Of a DNA stretch of 64,000 bases, positions 46,333 through 55,553 are shown piece after piece. The notes beneath the pieces were generated by a model, which saw nothing but the letters and a program-made list of their open reading frames with translations, ran no database searches and was not told the DNA's origin. The DNA comes from Vulcanococcus sp. Clear-D1. Lineage in GTDB: Bacteria; Cyanobacteriota; Cyanobacteriia; PCC-6307; Cyanobiaceae. The stretch lies in contig NZ_JACVZV010000007.1 of assembly GCF_014654725.1 (NCBI RefSeq), forward strand, positions 27,628 to 91,627, written 5' to 3'. How positions within the stretch are numbered: the stretch's first letter is position 1; each line of letters begins with the position of its first letter. The position numbers and the translations under genes are program-made.

Positions 46333-47706
46333 TCAAGCCTGTGCCACCGGGAAAAACACGGTGAGATCGTTACCGGCCCGCTCCGCCAGCCGCCCCCCCA
46401 GGCTGTGGAACAAGCGCTGGGTGGCCTGCCGGCTGAGCTGCAGGCTGCCGGTGCCGGGATTCCAGCTGAGCACCGGCCCAACCCGCTCCGCCGCTGCAGC
46501 TTCACCCGGCTCCACCAGCACCGCCGCACTGGCGCTGAAGCGCAATTTGAGGCGGGCACCGGCGGGCTGCAGGCTCAGGCGCACCACCGCACCGGCCGGC
46601 AGACCGCGGCTGAAGCGATCCACCAAGCCGCCCAGCACCGTTTCCAGCCGGGCCGGATCGCTGAGCACCGGCGGCAATTCAGGGCTGCAACGGAGCTCCA
46701 TCGCCAGGCTGCGGCGCAACAGCTGCTGACGCCACACCGGCTCCAGCTGCTCCAGCAGCCGGGCCAGATCGGTGCGGGCCAGGGCCTGGTCTTCGCTCGG
46801 GGGCTCACGCTGCAGCTCAGCGGCCAGAAAGATCAGCCCAAAGCGATCGATCTGCTCGCTGCACTCCCCATCAATCTGCTGCAAGCGCTGGCGCACCAGC
46901 TCCGGCAGATCGCTGCGGCGCAGCAGCGAACGAATCAGGGTGCGGATCGTGGCCAGCGGTGTGCGCACCTCATGGGTGAGGGCCTCCAGCAGCGCCAGTT
47001 CACTGCTGGGGCCTGAGGCGGCAGTGGCATCGGCTGCGGCGCTGCGGTGCACCAGCGGCTGCAAGGTGAGGCTGGGCGCCATCGCCGCCAGCCGCTCCGC
47101 CAGCCGCGGCCAGAAGCGTTGGGCCAGCTGCTCGTCGCTCTGCAGCGGCCCCAAGGCCTGAATCGCCTGGCGCAACCGCTGGCCCTGCTTGGGATCGGTG
47201 TGCTGCAGACGCTCATCCAGCAAGCTCAGGGCCGCGGAGAGGGTGGGCGGATCAAAGCGCACCACCAGCCGCCGCTGGCCCGGATCACCCAGCAGAGCCA
47301 TGGCCACCTGCAGCCGCGGAGTGAGCACCAACAACAGCGGGTCGGTGCCATCGGCCTCCAGCAACGGCAGGCGCTGAAACCCGCCGGCGGCCCGCGCCGG
47401 TGCAGTGCTCACCCCCGGCGGCAACAGCGGCGAGCCGGCCTGCAACAGATCCCCCAGCTCAGCCGGCGCCCACACCCAACCCTGCAGCTGCTGCAGCAAA
47501 GCCGGCTCATGCAGCGCCGGCAGCGGAGAGGCCATCCACACGCCCTGCTGAGCGCCCAGCGGCAGCAGGAAATCCTCCTGCAGAGTGGCGAGGGCAGCCC
47601 ACCACTGGCGCCGCACGCTGTCGTCGTCGCTGCTGCCGGCTGGCACCCCCTCCGCCAAGCGGTGCCGCAGCTGCTCGAGGCTCACCGGCTCTCCTGCAGC
47701 GCTCAC
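46333..47706 (-). CDS. Sensor histidine kinase-like protein with degenerate ATPase domain
   Basis: This 457-residue cytosolic protein has a GAF/PAS-like N-terminal region without clear motifs, a dimerisation/phosphoacceptor helix 'EALTHEVRTPLATIRTLIRS' with His245, and a C-terminal HATPase-like part. The N-box Asn is not seen ('VLGGLVDRFSRG') and no DxGxG G1 box exists; only 'GTGSLQLSRQ' resembles G2. So phosphoacceptance may survive while autophosphorylation is doubtful. The GTG at 47706 overlaps the rodA stop (GTGA). No response regulator lies nearby. Confidence 0.75.
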   Translation of the reverse strand: MSAAGEPVSLEQLRHRLAEGVPAGSSDDDSVRRQWWAALATLQEDFLLPLGAQQGVWMASPLPALHEPALLQQLQGWVWAPAELGDLLQAGSPLLPPGVSTAPARAAGGFQRLPLLEADGTDPLLLVLTPRLQVAMALLGDPGQRRLVVRFDPPTLSAALSLLDERLQHTDPKQGQRLRQAIQALGPLQSDEQLAQRFWPRLAERLAAMAPSLTLQPLVHRSAAADATAASGPSSELALLEALTHEVRTPLATIRTLIRSLLRRSDLPELVRQRLQQIDGECSEQIDRFGLIFLAAELQREPPSEDQALARTDLARLLEQLEPVWRQQLLRRSLAMELRCSPELPPVLSDPARLETVLGGLVDRFSRGLPAGAVVRLSLQPAGARLKLRFSASAAVLVEPGEAAAAERVGPVLSWNPGTGSLQLSRQATQRLFHSLGGRLAERAGNDLTVFFPVAQA

Positions 47707-48992
47707 CAGCGGGTGACTCCCTGATGCCCGCCGCGGCGAGCGACCGATGCGCACAGCCCAAGCGCGATGAAGTTCACCAACATCGCCGAGCGGCCATAGC
47801 TCAACCAGGGCAAGGGAATCCCGGTGATCGGGCCCAGGCCGATGGTCATGTTGATGTTCACCACCACCTGGAACATCACCATCGCCCCCACGCCCACCAC
47901 CACCAGCGACTCCACATCGCTGCGGGCCTTGCCGGCGATCTGCAGCAGGCGCCAGATCCAGACCACAAATCCCAGCACCGCCAGCACCGAGCCCACAAAG
48001 CCCAGCTCCTCGCCCAAGGCACTGAAGATGAAGTCGGTGTGCTGCTCCGGGATGAAGCGCAGCAGGGTGAGATGGCCCTGCAGCAAGCCGGTGCCGAACC
48101 AGCCCCCGGAGCCGATCCCCACCGTGCTTTGCAGCAGGTGATACCCACCGCCCAACGGATCCTTGTTGGGATCGAGAAACAGGGTGAGGCGATCGCGCTG
48201 GTGGGGCTGCAGGAAGTTGTTCCACAACCACGGGGTGGCCACGGCGAAGAGCCCCTGCACCAGCAGCACCAGGGAGAGGCCGGCGCGTTTCCAGGGCAGG
48301 CTCTTCCAGGCCAAAAGGCCCATGGCCGGGATCCAGGCCAGCAGCAGCCACGGAAACACCCCCGCCACGATCGCGGTGATCACTGGCGAGAGAAAGAGCA
48401 CCACCCAGCTGCCGGGCATGCCCGACCAGAACATCATCACCAGCAGCACCGCGCCAAACACCAGTGAGGTGCCCAGATCGGGCTGCACGAGCACCAGCAG
48501 CCAGGGGAAGCTGATGATCGCCACCGGCCGCACCAGATCCACGGGACGCTCCACCGGATGGCGCGAGAGCACCCGGGCCAGCAGCAGGATCGCGCCGATC
48601 TTGGCGAACTCCGAGGGCTGCACATTGAAGCCGGCAATGTTGATCCAGCTCTGGGCGCCGAGGGCACTCACCCCCACCACCCGCACAGCGATCAGGCTGG
48701 CCACGGTGACGCCGTAGATCACCCAGGGCCAGCGGGTGATGCTCTCCACAGGCACGCGAGCCAGGCCAAGGGCGATGACCAACCCCACCGCCGCGGTGAC
48801 CCAGTGCTGATACCAATCGGCGTAATCAGCCTGGCGCTGGGTGCTGGCGATCAGGATCCCCGACACGAAAATCATCGCCAGGGGGATCCACCAGAGCAGC
48901 TTGTCGACGCGATCCACCCAGCGGCGCCGGCGGGACCCGCCAGCGGCGAACAGGGCGCTGCGGCGCCGGCCCCAAAGCCCCAGGAGGGTCAT
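47703..48992 (-). CDS. rodA: Peptidoglycan glycosyltransferase RodA (SEDS family)
   Basis: This 429-residue polytopic protein has about ten membrane helices and the SEDS signatures 'GAQSWINIAGFNVQPSEFAKIG', broken by family spacing, 'VQPDLGTSLVFG', 'LLQSTVGIGSGGWFGTG' and 'IPEQHTDFIFSALGEELGF'. It polymerises lipid II for cell elongation with a class B PBP. RodA rather than FtsW is favoured by the downstream 'PLPWLSYGRSAML'. The ATG overlaps the mrp stop (ATGA), and its stop overlaps the kinase start. Confidence 0.94.
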   Translation of the reverse strand: MTLLGLWGRRRSALFAAGGSRRRRWVDRVDKLLWWIPLAMIFVSGILIASTQRQADYADWYQHWVTAAVGLVIALGLARVPVESITRWPWVIYGVTVASLIAVRVVGVSALGAQSWINIAGFNVQPSEFAKIGAILLLARVLSRHPVERPVDLVRPVAIISFPWLLVLVQPDLGTSLVFGAVLLVMMFWSGMPGSWVVLFLSPVITAIVAGVFPWLLLAWIPAMGLLAWKSLPWKRAGLSLVLLVQGLFAVATPWLWNNFLQPHQRDRLTLFLDPNKDPLGGGYHLLQSTVGIGSGGWFGTGLLQGHLTLLRFIPEQHTDFIFSALGEELGFVGSVLAVLGFVVWIWRLLQIAGKARSDVESLVVVGVGAMVMFQVVVNINMTIGLGPITGIPLPWLSYGRSAMLVNFIALGLCASVARRGGHQGVTRW

Positions 48993-50092
48993 GCGGCGGC
49001 CGCCAGCGGCAGGCGCGCCGCCAGATCGCGGAACGCCTGAGCGATCACCGATTCGGGAGCGCTCAGCACTGCAGGCCGGCCGCCATCACCGCCCTGCACC
49101 ACAGCCAGCTCCATCGGCAACTGCGCCAGCAGCGGCACACCGCTCTCTTCCGCCAACTGAGCGCCGCCACCCGAGCCGAACAACGCATAGCGCTTCTCAG
49201 GCGCATCGGGCGGGATGAAGGCCGTCATGTTCTCCACCACCCCCAGCACGGGCACCCCGAGCTGCTGGAACATCGCCAGGCCGCGGCGAGCGTCCTGCAG
49301 CGACACCATCTGCGGCGTGGTGACGATGATCACGCCCGCCATCGGCACCGCCTGGGCCAGGCTGAGCTGGGCATCGCCGGTGCCGGGGGGCAGATCCACC
49401 ACGAGCACGTCGCGTTCACCCCACTCCACTTGATAGAGGAACTGGCGAATGATGCCGTTGAGCATTGGGCCGCGCCAGATCACCGGCTGATCCGCATCAA
49501 TCAAGAGCCCCATCGACACCATGGCGATGCCGCAGCTCTCCAGCGGCGTAAGGATTTGGGCGTTGCCGCTGCCCTGCACCTGAGGCGTCTGATCTGCCAC
49601 CCCGAGCATCGTGGGGGCGTTGGGTCCGTAGATATCAGCATCGAGCAGGCCCACCTTCAGGCCCGAGGCCGCCAGGGCACAGGCCAGGTTGACGGCCACG
49701 GTGCTCTTGCCCACGCCGCCCTTGCCGCTGCTCACGGCAATCACCTGCTTCACACCTGGGATCGACTGCTTCTCAGGGCCGCCGCCGCCATGGCCCGCCG
49801 CACCGATCGGAGCCTGCTGATGGGCGGCCGCAGGAGCTGGCGGGGGGGCCAGCTCAATCTGCACATCCTCGATGCCGCCCAGCTGCAGCAGCGCGCCGCG
49901 GGCATCGGCCGCAATGCGCTCACGCTGGGCATTGGCATAACCGGGCAAGGCCAGGCGGAACACCACCCGGTTGTTCTGCACGCGCACCTGCTGAATCCAC
50001 TGCAGCTCCAGCAGGCTGCGGCCGCTGCCGGCATCGGTAAGGGGCTCGAGGGCGGCGAGGGCCTGGGCTAAGGCCTGATCTGCGCTGGCCAT
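48989..50092 (-). CDS. mrp: Mrp/NBP35-type iron-sulfur carrier ATPase
   Basis: This 367-residue protein has an N-terminal MIP18/DUF59 domain (1-80), a Gly/Ala/Pro linker, and a deviant-Walker ATPase, 'SSGKGGVGKST' (121-131), with 'DADIYGPNAPTML' and 'VVDLPPGTGDAQL'. ApbC/Mrp proteins carry a [4Fe-4S] cluster on a C-terminal CxxC; here that site reads 'AFIPPDAPEKRY', with no Cys pair, so cluster binding may differ. It is the first gene of the mrp-rodA-kinase operon, with ATGA coupling. Confidence 0.93.
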   Translation of the reverse strand: MASADQALAQALAALEPLTDAGSGRSLLELQWIQQVRVQNNRVVFRLALPGYANAQRERIAADARGALLQLGGIEDVQIELAPPPAPAAAHQQAPIGAAGHGGGGPEKQSIPGVKQVIAVSSGKGGVGKSTVAVNLACALAASGLKVGLLDADIYGPNAPTMLGVADQTPQVQGSGNAQILTPLESCGIAMVSMGLLIDADQPVIWRGPMLNGIIRQFLYQVEWGERDVLVVDLPPGTGDAQLSLAQAVPMAGVIIVTTPQMVSLQDARRGLAMFQQLGVPVLGVVENMTAFIPPDAPEKRYALFGSGGGAQLAEESGVPLLAQLPMELAVVQGGDGGRPAVLSAPESVIAQAFRDLAARLPLAAAA

Positions 50093-50270
50093 CGGGCGGG
50101 AGGAAAGGATCCGGATCCTAGAAGCGGTGGATGGAGGTGCCTGAGGCGCAGCCGCAGCCGCTGCGGGCCTACCGCAATCGGGATCACGAACCCTCTCGAA
50201 AGCTTGTGCCTCGGCCCGTTGAGCTGAAAAGGTGAGGCGGTTTGCCTGAGCCCCCCGGGCGGTTGCACTG

Positions 50271-51362
50271 ATGTTGAAGGGCCTGCTGTCGCGAGCCAAA
50301 GCCAAGCTGGGCAGCGCCTCCGCCGCCATGCCAACCCTGGAAGCGCCGCCGGCCGATTCACGCCAGCGGGCCAAGGCGCTGCTGATGGGCCTGCAGGATT
50401 CGATCTGCGCAGGCCTGGAGCAACTCGATGGCACCGGCCGCTTTGCGGAGGAGAGCTGGGTGCGGCCCGAGGGCGGCGGCGGCCGCTCCCGCGTGATGAA
50501 GGGCGGCCGCGTGTTCGAGCAGGGCGGCGTGAACTTCTCGGAGGTGGAAGGCAGTGAGTTGCCGCCCTCGATCCTCAGCCAGCGCCCGGAAGCCAAGGGC
50601 CACCGCTGGTTCGCCACCGGCACCTCGATGGTGCTGCACCCGCGCAACCCCTACATCCCCACCGTTCACCTCAACTACCGCTACTTCGAGGCGGGCCCGG
50701 TGTGGTGGTTCGGCGGCGGCGCCGATCTCACCCCCTACTACCCCTTCTTAGAAGACGCCAAGCACTTCCACCGCACCCTCAAGGGCGCCTGCGACAGCGT
50801 GAACCCCGCCTTCTATGAGGTGTTCAAGCCCTGGTGCGACGAATACTTCTATCTGAAGCACCGCGATGAAACCCGCGGCGTGGGCGGCATCTTCTACGAC
50901 TACCAAGACCCCCGCGGTGTGCTCTACAAGGGCCAGAGCCCGGCCGGTCCCGCCGCCGCCGCCGGCCTGCGGGTGGGAGCGCAACCTCAAAGCTGGGAGC
51001 AGCTGTTTGCCCTGGCCAGCGCCTGCGGCAACGCCTTCCTGCCGAGCTACGTGCCGATCGCCGAGAAGCGCCAGAACACCCCCTACGGCGAACGCGAGCG
51101 CCAGTTCCAGTTGTATCGCCGCGGCCGTTACGTGGAGTTCAACCTGGTGTTCGACCGCGGCACGATCTTCGGTCTGCAGACCAACGGCCGCACCGAATCG
51201 ATCCTGATGTCGCTGCCGCCGCTGGTGCGTTGGGAATACGGCTATCAGCCCGAGGCCGGCAGCCGTGAAGCCCTGCTCACCGAGCTGTTCACCAAACCCC
51301 AGAACTGGCTGGGCGATGACTCACTGATCGCCCGCTGCCAGCCCCACGGGGCTGTGAACTGA
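50271..51362 (+). CDS. hemF: Coproporphyrinogen III oxidase, aerobic
   Basis: This 363-residue oxygen-dependent enzyme of heme and chlorophyll synthesis has the signatures '[15 protein letters not shown]'-type ('[17 protein letters not shown]'), '[15 protein letters not shown]', '[19 protein letters not shown]' and '[18 protein letters not shown]'. The first 30 residues are less conserved. It is divergent from mrp. Its 3' end overlaps the convergent amidase gene by 42 bases. Confidence 0.97.
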   Translation: MLKGLLSRAKAKLGSASAAMPTLEAPPADSRQRAKALLMGLQDSICAGLEQLDGTGRFAEESWVRPEGGGGRSRVMKGGRVFEQGGVNFSEVEGSELPPSILSQRPEAKGHRWFATGTSMVLHPRNPYIPTVHLNYRYFEAGPVWWFGGGADLTPYYPFLEDAKHFHRTLKGACDSVNPAFYEVFKPWCDEYFYLKHRDETRGVGGIFYDYQDPRGVLYKGQSPAGPAAAAGLRVGAQPQSWEQLFALASACGNAFLPSYVPIAEKRQNTPYGERERQFQLYRRGRYVEFNLVFDRGTIFGLQTNGRTESILMSLPPLVRWEYGYQPEAGSREALLTELFTKPQNWLGDDSLIARCQPHGAVN

Positions 51363-52154
51363 AGCCGGATTCGCGGCGGCGGCGGTGGGTTCAGCCACGC
51401 CGCCGACACCCAGCTCCAGCGCATTCACCACCCGTGCGCTGATCGCAGCGAGAGCCTGCTCACGGCTGGCTGGATTGCGCAACGCCGGCTCCAGCGGAGC
51501 TTCGAGCTTGCCGATCTCCAGCAGGGTGATGCCGCGGCGGGGGCCACCCAGGCCACCGCGGAACTGGCGCGGGTAGCCACCGAAAGCCTGGGCGAGGCTT
51601 TCATCAAGGCTGCTGTGGGGGCGGTGCAGGGCCGGGATCACGCCGGATCCCACCCCATCGGGGCCATAGGCGTCGAAGTGGATCTCGAGGGCATAGCCAC
51701 CGGCCGCGGCATGGGCCTTGCCCACACTCCAGTTGGTGCGGGGATCGTCGCCGCTGTGAATGGTGCGCACCAGCGGGTCGTAGAAGCGGATGTTGAGGCC
51801 GCGCTGCCGGCCCAGGTCCACCACCCGGCGGGCCACCTCAAGGTTCCAGTAGAGCTCGTCGCGGATGCCGGGCTGCATCGGGCGGGCACCGGCCAGATCC
51901 ACCGCCGCACCGGAGGTTCCAGCCCCGGCGGTGCCCTGGGAATCAGCGTGGCCGGCCATCACGAGAATCTCCACCTCACGCCCCAAGGCGCGGCGGCCCA
52001 CCCAGTCACGCAGGAGGCGGCTGCGCACACCCGTGAGCGGATCAGTGCCGCCACTGCGGGGTGCGGGTGCCTCGGCCGCCGCCGCCAACCCAAGGGTGGC
52101 CAGCAGCAATCCCGCCAACAACACACTGCGGCGAAGACCGCTCAGGCAGGCCAT
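51321..52154 (-). CDS. N-acetylmuramoyl-L-alanine amidase-like (Amidase_3) protein
   Basis: This 277-residue protein has a signal peptide (about 1-28, '[18 protein letters not shown]'), so it acts in the periplasm. Amidase_3 ligands are visible: His69 ('MAGHADSQG'), Glu100 ('IRDELYWN'), His159 ('LEIHFDAYG') and the likely catalytic Glu213 ('LLEIGK'). The sequence is diverged from AmiC, so the substrate could differ. The ATG at 52154 fits the signal peptide. The last 42 bases overlap hemF, giving a poorly conserved tail. Confidence 0.78.
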   Translation of the reverse strand: MACLSGLRRSVLLAGLLLATLGLAAAAEAPAPRSGGTDPLTGVRSRLLRDWVGRRALGREVEILVMAGHADSQGTAGAGTSGAAVDLAGARPMQPGIRDELYWNLEVARRVVDLGRQRGLNIRFYDPLVRTIHSGDDPRTNWSVGKAHAAAGGYALEIHFDAYGPDGVGSGVIPALHRPHSSLDESLAQAFGGYPRQFRGGLGGPRRGITLLEIGKLEAPLEPALRNPASREQALAAISARVVNALELGVGGVAEPTAAAANPASVHSPVGLAAGDQ

Positions 52155-52189
52155 GCGAGAAGGCGGCGGTGTCTGCACTCCACTTTCGC

Positions 52190-52771
52190 TCAGATTGGGG
52201 AGCTGAGCAGATTCCCGTCGCTGAACAGGCCCAGCTGCGGCCCCAGCTCCTGCTCGAGAGCGATCAGCTCATCGCGGTGGGCCCGCAGCCGGAGGGCGCT
52301 ACCGGTGGCCTGATCGTGGCTGATCAGGCGAAGCTCCACGGATTCATCCCGGGCGGCGCGGCGGCGATACAACGCACCGGCCAAAGGGCCCAGGGCGATC
52401 AGCAGCAGCGGCCACCAGTGCAGTTGGGGCAGGAGCTGACGCAGCACCAGGCCCAGGCAACCAGCGCCCACACCCCCCAGCAGCGAGAGCAGCACCGCGA
52501 GCCCTCCGCTGGCCTGCACCTGCCCGCGGAAGCGCAGCAGACGCCGCTCAGGATTGCTTTCCTGCTCAAGCCAACCGCGCTGCTTCAGCCAATCGGCCAT
52601 CACCGGCAGCACTTCCAACGGCGGACGCGACGAGCGCACCTCCACCACGGTGGTGCGGTCCTTACTGGCGGCCCGCAGGAAGAACACCAGGCCGACAGCC
52701 AGGAGCAGGGTGAGCAGCAGGGTGGAACCCAGAGCTGGGGGCATGCGCGCCGCCATGCAGATGCGCTTCAT
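52190..52771 (-). CDS. CCB-family protein (cofactor assembly of complex C, subunit B type)
   Basis: This protein of about 193 residues has an N-terminal membrane helix ('LLLTLLLAVGLVFFLRA') followed by 'SKDRTTVVEVRS', two further hydrophobic helices in the middle (about 89-125), and a soluble C-terminal part. This is the pattern of the cyanobacterial CCB2/CCB4-like family, which in algae helps attach heme ci to cytochrome b6. ATGs at 52771, 52756 and 52744 are possible; all overlap the upstream Pex-like frame by 83-110 bases. The family call is from memory of the pattern. Confidence 0.68.
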   Translation of the reverse strand: MKRICMAARMPPALGSTLLLTLLLAVGLVFFLRAASKDRTTVVEVRSSRPPLEVLPVMADWLKQRGWLEQESNPERRLLRFRGQVQASGGLAVLLSLLGGVGAGCLGLVLRQLLPQLHWWPLLLIALGPLAGALYRRRAARDESVELRLISHDQATGSALRLRAHRDELIALEQELGPQLGLFSDGNLLSSPI

Positions 52772-53135
52772 TCTCCTCAAGCCAATGCCGCCATGGCGTC
52801 ATCAGCTCCAGCGCAGCCTGCCGGTGCGCATCCAGCAGGTGGAGCATGCGGCGGGGGCGCCCCCGACTGGGGCAGCGCTGGCTGTAGGTGCTGATCGCAC
52901 CCGCGTGATCGAGGAAGTGAATGGCCTGCTGCAGCACCGTTTCCGAGAGCCGCAGCTTGGGGTGAGCATCACTGAGGTCATGCATCAAGGCGGTGGGGTA
53001 GCTGTCGTGATCGAGCAGGCGCTCAAGGATCCAGCACACAGCCAGCTCCAACCCCAGGTGCTGAATGGGGGGCTGCTCAAAAAAGGCTCGGATCGCTCCA
53101 AGGCCCGCAAGCTCCGGGGAACGGGGAGATCGCAT
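52662..53135 (-). CDS. PadR/Pex-like winged-helix protein
   Basis: This 157-residue open frame has 'ELAVCWILERLLDHDSYPTALMHDL', a recognition-helix region 'LRLSETVLQQAIHFLDHAGAI' and the wing 'RGRPRRMLHLL', as in PadR-like regulators and the cyanobacterial clock protein Pex. The recognisable domain ends near 'WLEENEAHL'; the last ~36 residues are encoded over the start of the CCB-like gene and look like run-on sequence rich in Gly/Ala/His/Pro. The ATG at 53135 is used. A regulator of its own neighbour or of kaiA-like targets is possible but unproven. Confidence 0.65.
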   Translation of the reverse strand: MRSPRSPELAGLGAIRAFFEQPPIQHLGLELAVCWILERLLDHDSYPTALMHDLSDAHPKLRLSETVLQQAIHFLDHAGAISTYSQRCPSRGRPRRMLHLLDAHRQAALELMTPWRHWLEENEAHLHGGAHAPSSGFHPAAHPAPGCRPGVLPAGRQ

Positions 53136-53242
53136 CACAACCGCCAAGAGGCACACCCACCTGCTAGCGCAATCTCATTTCGATTTTCAACAGCGAAAGA
53201 TGATCTTGGGTTTTGGTGCTGTTCGGCCGGCCGTCCGCGACG

Positions 53243-53947
53243 ATGGCCTCAGCTCCCGTTAACACCTTGCCCAGCCCTAGCTCCAGCGGCTCCGCAGCTC
53301 CGGCCGCCGGCTCCAGCCCGGCCCGCTTTGCGGTGCTCGATGCCGACCTCACGCCGGAATGGCATGAGCTGCTCGGCCGCTCCAGCGCCCTGGCGGTGGA
53401 CACCGAAGCGATGGGCCTGGTGCATGGCCGCGATCGGCTCTGCTTAGTGCAGATCTGCGACGATCAGGACAACGTGTGCTGCATCCGGATCCTGCGGGGG
53501 CAGAGCGAAGCGCCGCTGCTCAAGCAGTTGATGGAAAGGGCCGACATCGTGAAGGTGTTCCACTTCGCTCGCTTCGATGTGGCCGCCCTGGGCGAGGGGC
53601 TCGGCATTGCCGTGAACCCGCTGTTCTGCACCAAAGTGGCGAGCCGTCTGGCCCGCACCTACACCAATCGCCATGGCCTCAAGGAACTGGTGACTGAGCT
53701 CTGCAGCGTGGAACTCGACAAAGGCGCTCAGAGCAGCGACTGGGGCCGCGTGGAGGAGCTCAGCGAAGCGCAGCTGGCCTACGCCGCCAATGATGTGCGC
53801 TACTTGCTGCCAGCCCGGGAGCGGTTGATCCAGATGCTGGAGCGCGAGGAGCGCCTGGATCTGGCTCAACGCAGCTTCCAGTGCATCCCGGTGATTGCGG
53901 AACTGGATCGCGGCCGCTTCGGGGCGATCTTCGAGCACCGCTGCTGA
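53243..53947 (+). CDS. rnd: 3'-5' exonuclease, RNase D-like (DEDD)
   Basis: This 234-residue single-domain DEDDy exonuclease has Exo I 'AVDTEAMGLV' (Asp53, Glu55), Exo II 'FHFARFDVAAL' and Exo III 'LAYAANDVRYL' (Tyr and Asp). It lacks the HRDC domains of E. coli RNase D, so it is a short cyanobacterial form likely to act on tRNA or other RNA 3' ends. The ATG at 53243 is used; the Ser/Pro/Ala-rich first 25 residues are unconserved. It is divergent from the Pex-like gene. Confidence 0.88.
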   Translation: MASAPVNTLPSPSSSGSAAPAAGSSPARFAVLDADLTPEWHELLGRSSALAVDTEAMGLVHGRDRLCLVQICDDQDNVCCIRILRGQSEAPLLKQLMERADIVKVFHFARFDVAALGEGLGIAVNPLFCTKVASRLARTYTNRHGLKELVTELCSVELDKGAQSSDWGRVEELSEAQLAYAANDVRYLLPARERLIQMLEREERLDLAQRSFQCIPVIAELDRGRFGAIFEHRC

Positions 53948-53976
53948 GGCGAGGGGCGACTCAGTCGTCGCCAGCG

Positions 53977-54234
53977 TCAATCGTCGCCTAGGTAATTCGC
54001 CTCTTCCGCCACGGCCTCCAGCAGCACATCGAGCAGCTGACGCGACTCCTGCCCCACGCCTTCGCTCTCCAGCAGCAAGCGCTGGGCGATCAGGAGCCGG
54101 CCGGCGGGATCGCGAACCCCCTCCTTGGAGGCCACCAGATCCACCTTGCGGCGAGCCGAGGCGATGCTGATGCTCAAAGCACTGGCCAGCTTTCCGCAGG
54201 CGGTCACGTAGTCCTTGTCCTGAGGCGCTGCCAT
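53977..54234 (-). CDS. Conserved small cyanobacterial protein, unknown function
   Basis: This 85-residue, charged, mostly helical protein ('DYVTACGKLASALSISIASARRKVDLVA', split here after 20 would continue) has no membrane helix or metal motif. The sequence has the look of a constrained small protein, and the ATG at 54234 removes a Gly/Ala/Arg-rich non-coding stretch from the longer open frame. It lies 17 bases after the LpxB-related gene on the same strand and is convergent with the exonuclease. I cannot assign a role. Confidence 0.6.
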   Translation of the reverse strand: MAAPQDKDYVTACGKLASALSISIASARRKVDLVASKEGVRDPAGRLLIAQRLLLESEGVGQESRQLLDVLLEAVAEEANYLGDD

Positions 54235-54251
54235 GCGGGCTGCAAGAGGCG

Positions 54252-55511
54252 TCAGCCCATCATCCCGCCTGGCCCTGCAGCGGGCTGGAGAAGCCGCTGC
54301 TCCAGCAGCCGAGCCAGGGCTTCGCTGCCGCCGGGAGGCCCCATCCGCCGCGCACCGATCCGCCCCAAGGCAGCCCGGTGCTGCGGATCGAGCAGCAGAT
54401 GCGCCAGGCCCTGTGCCAGCGCCTGCGGCGTGCGGCACACCGCCACGGATCCACCCAGTAAGCGGCTCTGGCGCTGGGCAAAGCCGAGCTTGAACTGGGG
54501 GCCTGGCCCAGGCAATGACAACGCCGGCACCCCGAGCCCCACCAGCTGCTCCGTAGCGGTGCCGGCGGCCGCCAGGCCCAGCTCGGCGCAGCCGGCCCAG
54601 GCCGCAAACCGCCCGGGCCCCACCAGCAGCAGCACGCTGCCGCGCTGCCAGGCCGCGGCAGCCTGCGCTGGCGGCGGCCCAGGCAGCGGCTCAAACCCCA
54701 GCCTTTGCAACAGCGGCGCCCACTCCTCGGGCGATGGCCTCGAGCCACAAGGGGCCAGCACCAATAGGGGCTCAGCAGCGCTGAGCCGTGCCAGGGCCTC
54801 GAGCAGCCGGCGGAGATTGCCCAGGGCCTCCGGCATGCGGCTGCCCCCCAACAACAGCAGCCGCCGGCGCCCTTGCAGGATTGGCGGCAAGGGCTCAGCC
54901 TGCAGCCCATCCATCATCGGGTTGCCAGGCGCCAGGGCCTCCACGCCGTGGCGGCGCAGACCGCGGGCGGTGAGGGCATCGCGCATGGCCACCAGGCGGC
55001 AGCGACGCGTTGCCATCAAGGCCCATTCCCATGGGTCCCACTCACTGCCCTTGCAGCGGTGATAGAGCGCGGCAAGACCCGCCGTGCCAGGCCCGCTGGC
55101 CCAGGTGTAATCGCTCTTGGGGGTGCCGATGAAGCCGTAGGGCGCGCCGCTGCCCCAGGCCAGCAGCAGCGGCAGCAGATCGCCCACCGCCAGCACGGGA
55201 TCACCGCAGCGCCCCCAGCGGCGCACCAGCCGCCACTGCCGCCAGCTCAACCCCAGCACCCCAGCCCCGAGATCCGCCAGCAACCCCCGCAAGCTCTGAT
55301 TGCTGAAGCCACCGCTGGGTAGCTGGCGGCGCGGCCCGATTCGCCGCAGCACCCCGGCCGCCTCAGCAGCGGCAAACGCAACGCCCTCCCCCACCAAGGG
55401 CAGCACCGCGATCTCCAACTCAGGCCTGCGGCGATGGAGCGCCTGCAAAACCCGCAGGGCAATCAGGTCCTCCCCATGGCCGTTGCTCAGCACCAGCAAA
55501 CGGCCGGGCAT
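54252..55511 (-). CDS. Lipid-A-disaccharide synthase-related protein
   Basis: This 419-residue protein of the LpxB-like GT-B family has N-terminal 'LLVLSNGHGEDLIALRVL' and C-terminal donor-site 'AGTATEQLVGLGVPALSLPG', with 'FIGTPKSDYTW' between. In cyanobacteria these proteins occur alongside or instead of true LpxB, and their sugar and lipid substrates are not established. The ATG at 55511 fits the first beta strand; the frame upstream of it overlaps the tRNA promoter region. It is divergent from tRNA-Cys. Confidence 0.82.
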   Translation of the reverse strand: MPGRLLVLSNGHGEDLIALRVLQALHRRRPELEIAVLPLVGEGVAFAAAEAAGVLRRIGPRRQLPSGGFSNQSLRGLLADLGAGVLGLSWRQWRLVRRWGRCGDPVLAVGDLLPLLLAWGSGAPYGFIGTPKSDYTWASGPGTAGLAALYHRCKGSEWDPWEWALMATRRCRLVAMRDALTARGLRRHGVEALAPGNPMMDGLQAEPLPPILQGRRRLLLLGGSRMPEALGNLRRLLEALARLSAAEPLLVLAPCGSRPSPEEWAPLLQRLGFEPLPGPPPAQAAAAWQRGSVLLLVGPGRFAAWAGCAELGLAAAGTATEQLVGLGVPALSLPGPGPQFKLGFAQRQSRLLGGSVAVCRTPQALAQGLAHLLLDPQHRAALGRIGARRMGPPGGSEALARLLEQRLLQPAAGPGGMMG

Positions 55512-55553
55512 CCCGTGACTGATACGATCCGCCTTGGGAGTTTGCTCCCGTCC

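Noticed and set aside
48189..48196. HIP1 octamer (GCGATCGC) clusters
   Set aside because: I noticed an isolated copy here but no dense array, so it gives no repeat feature worth listing.
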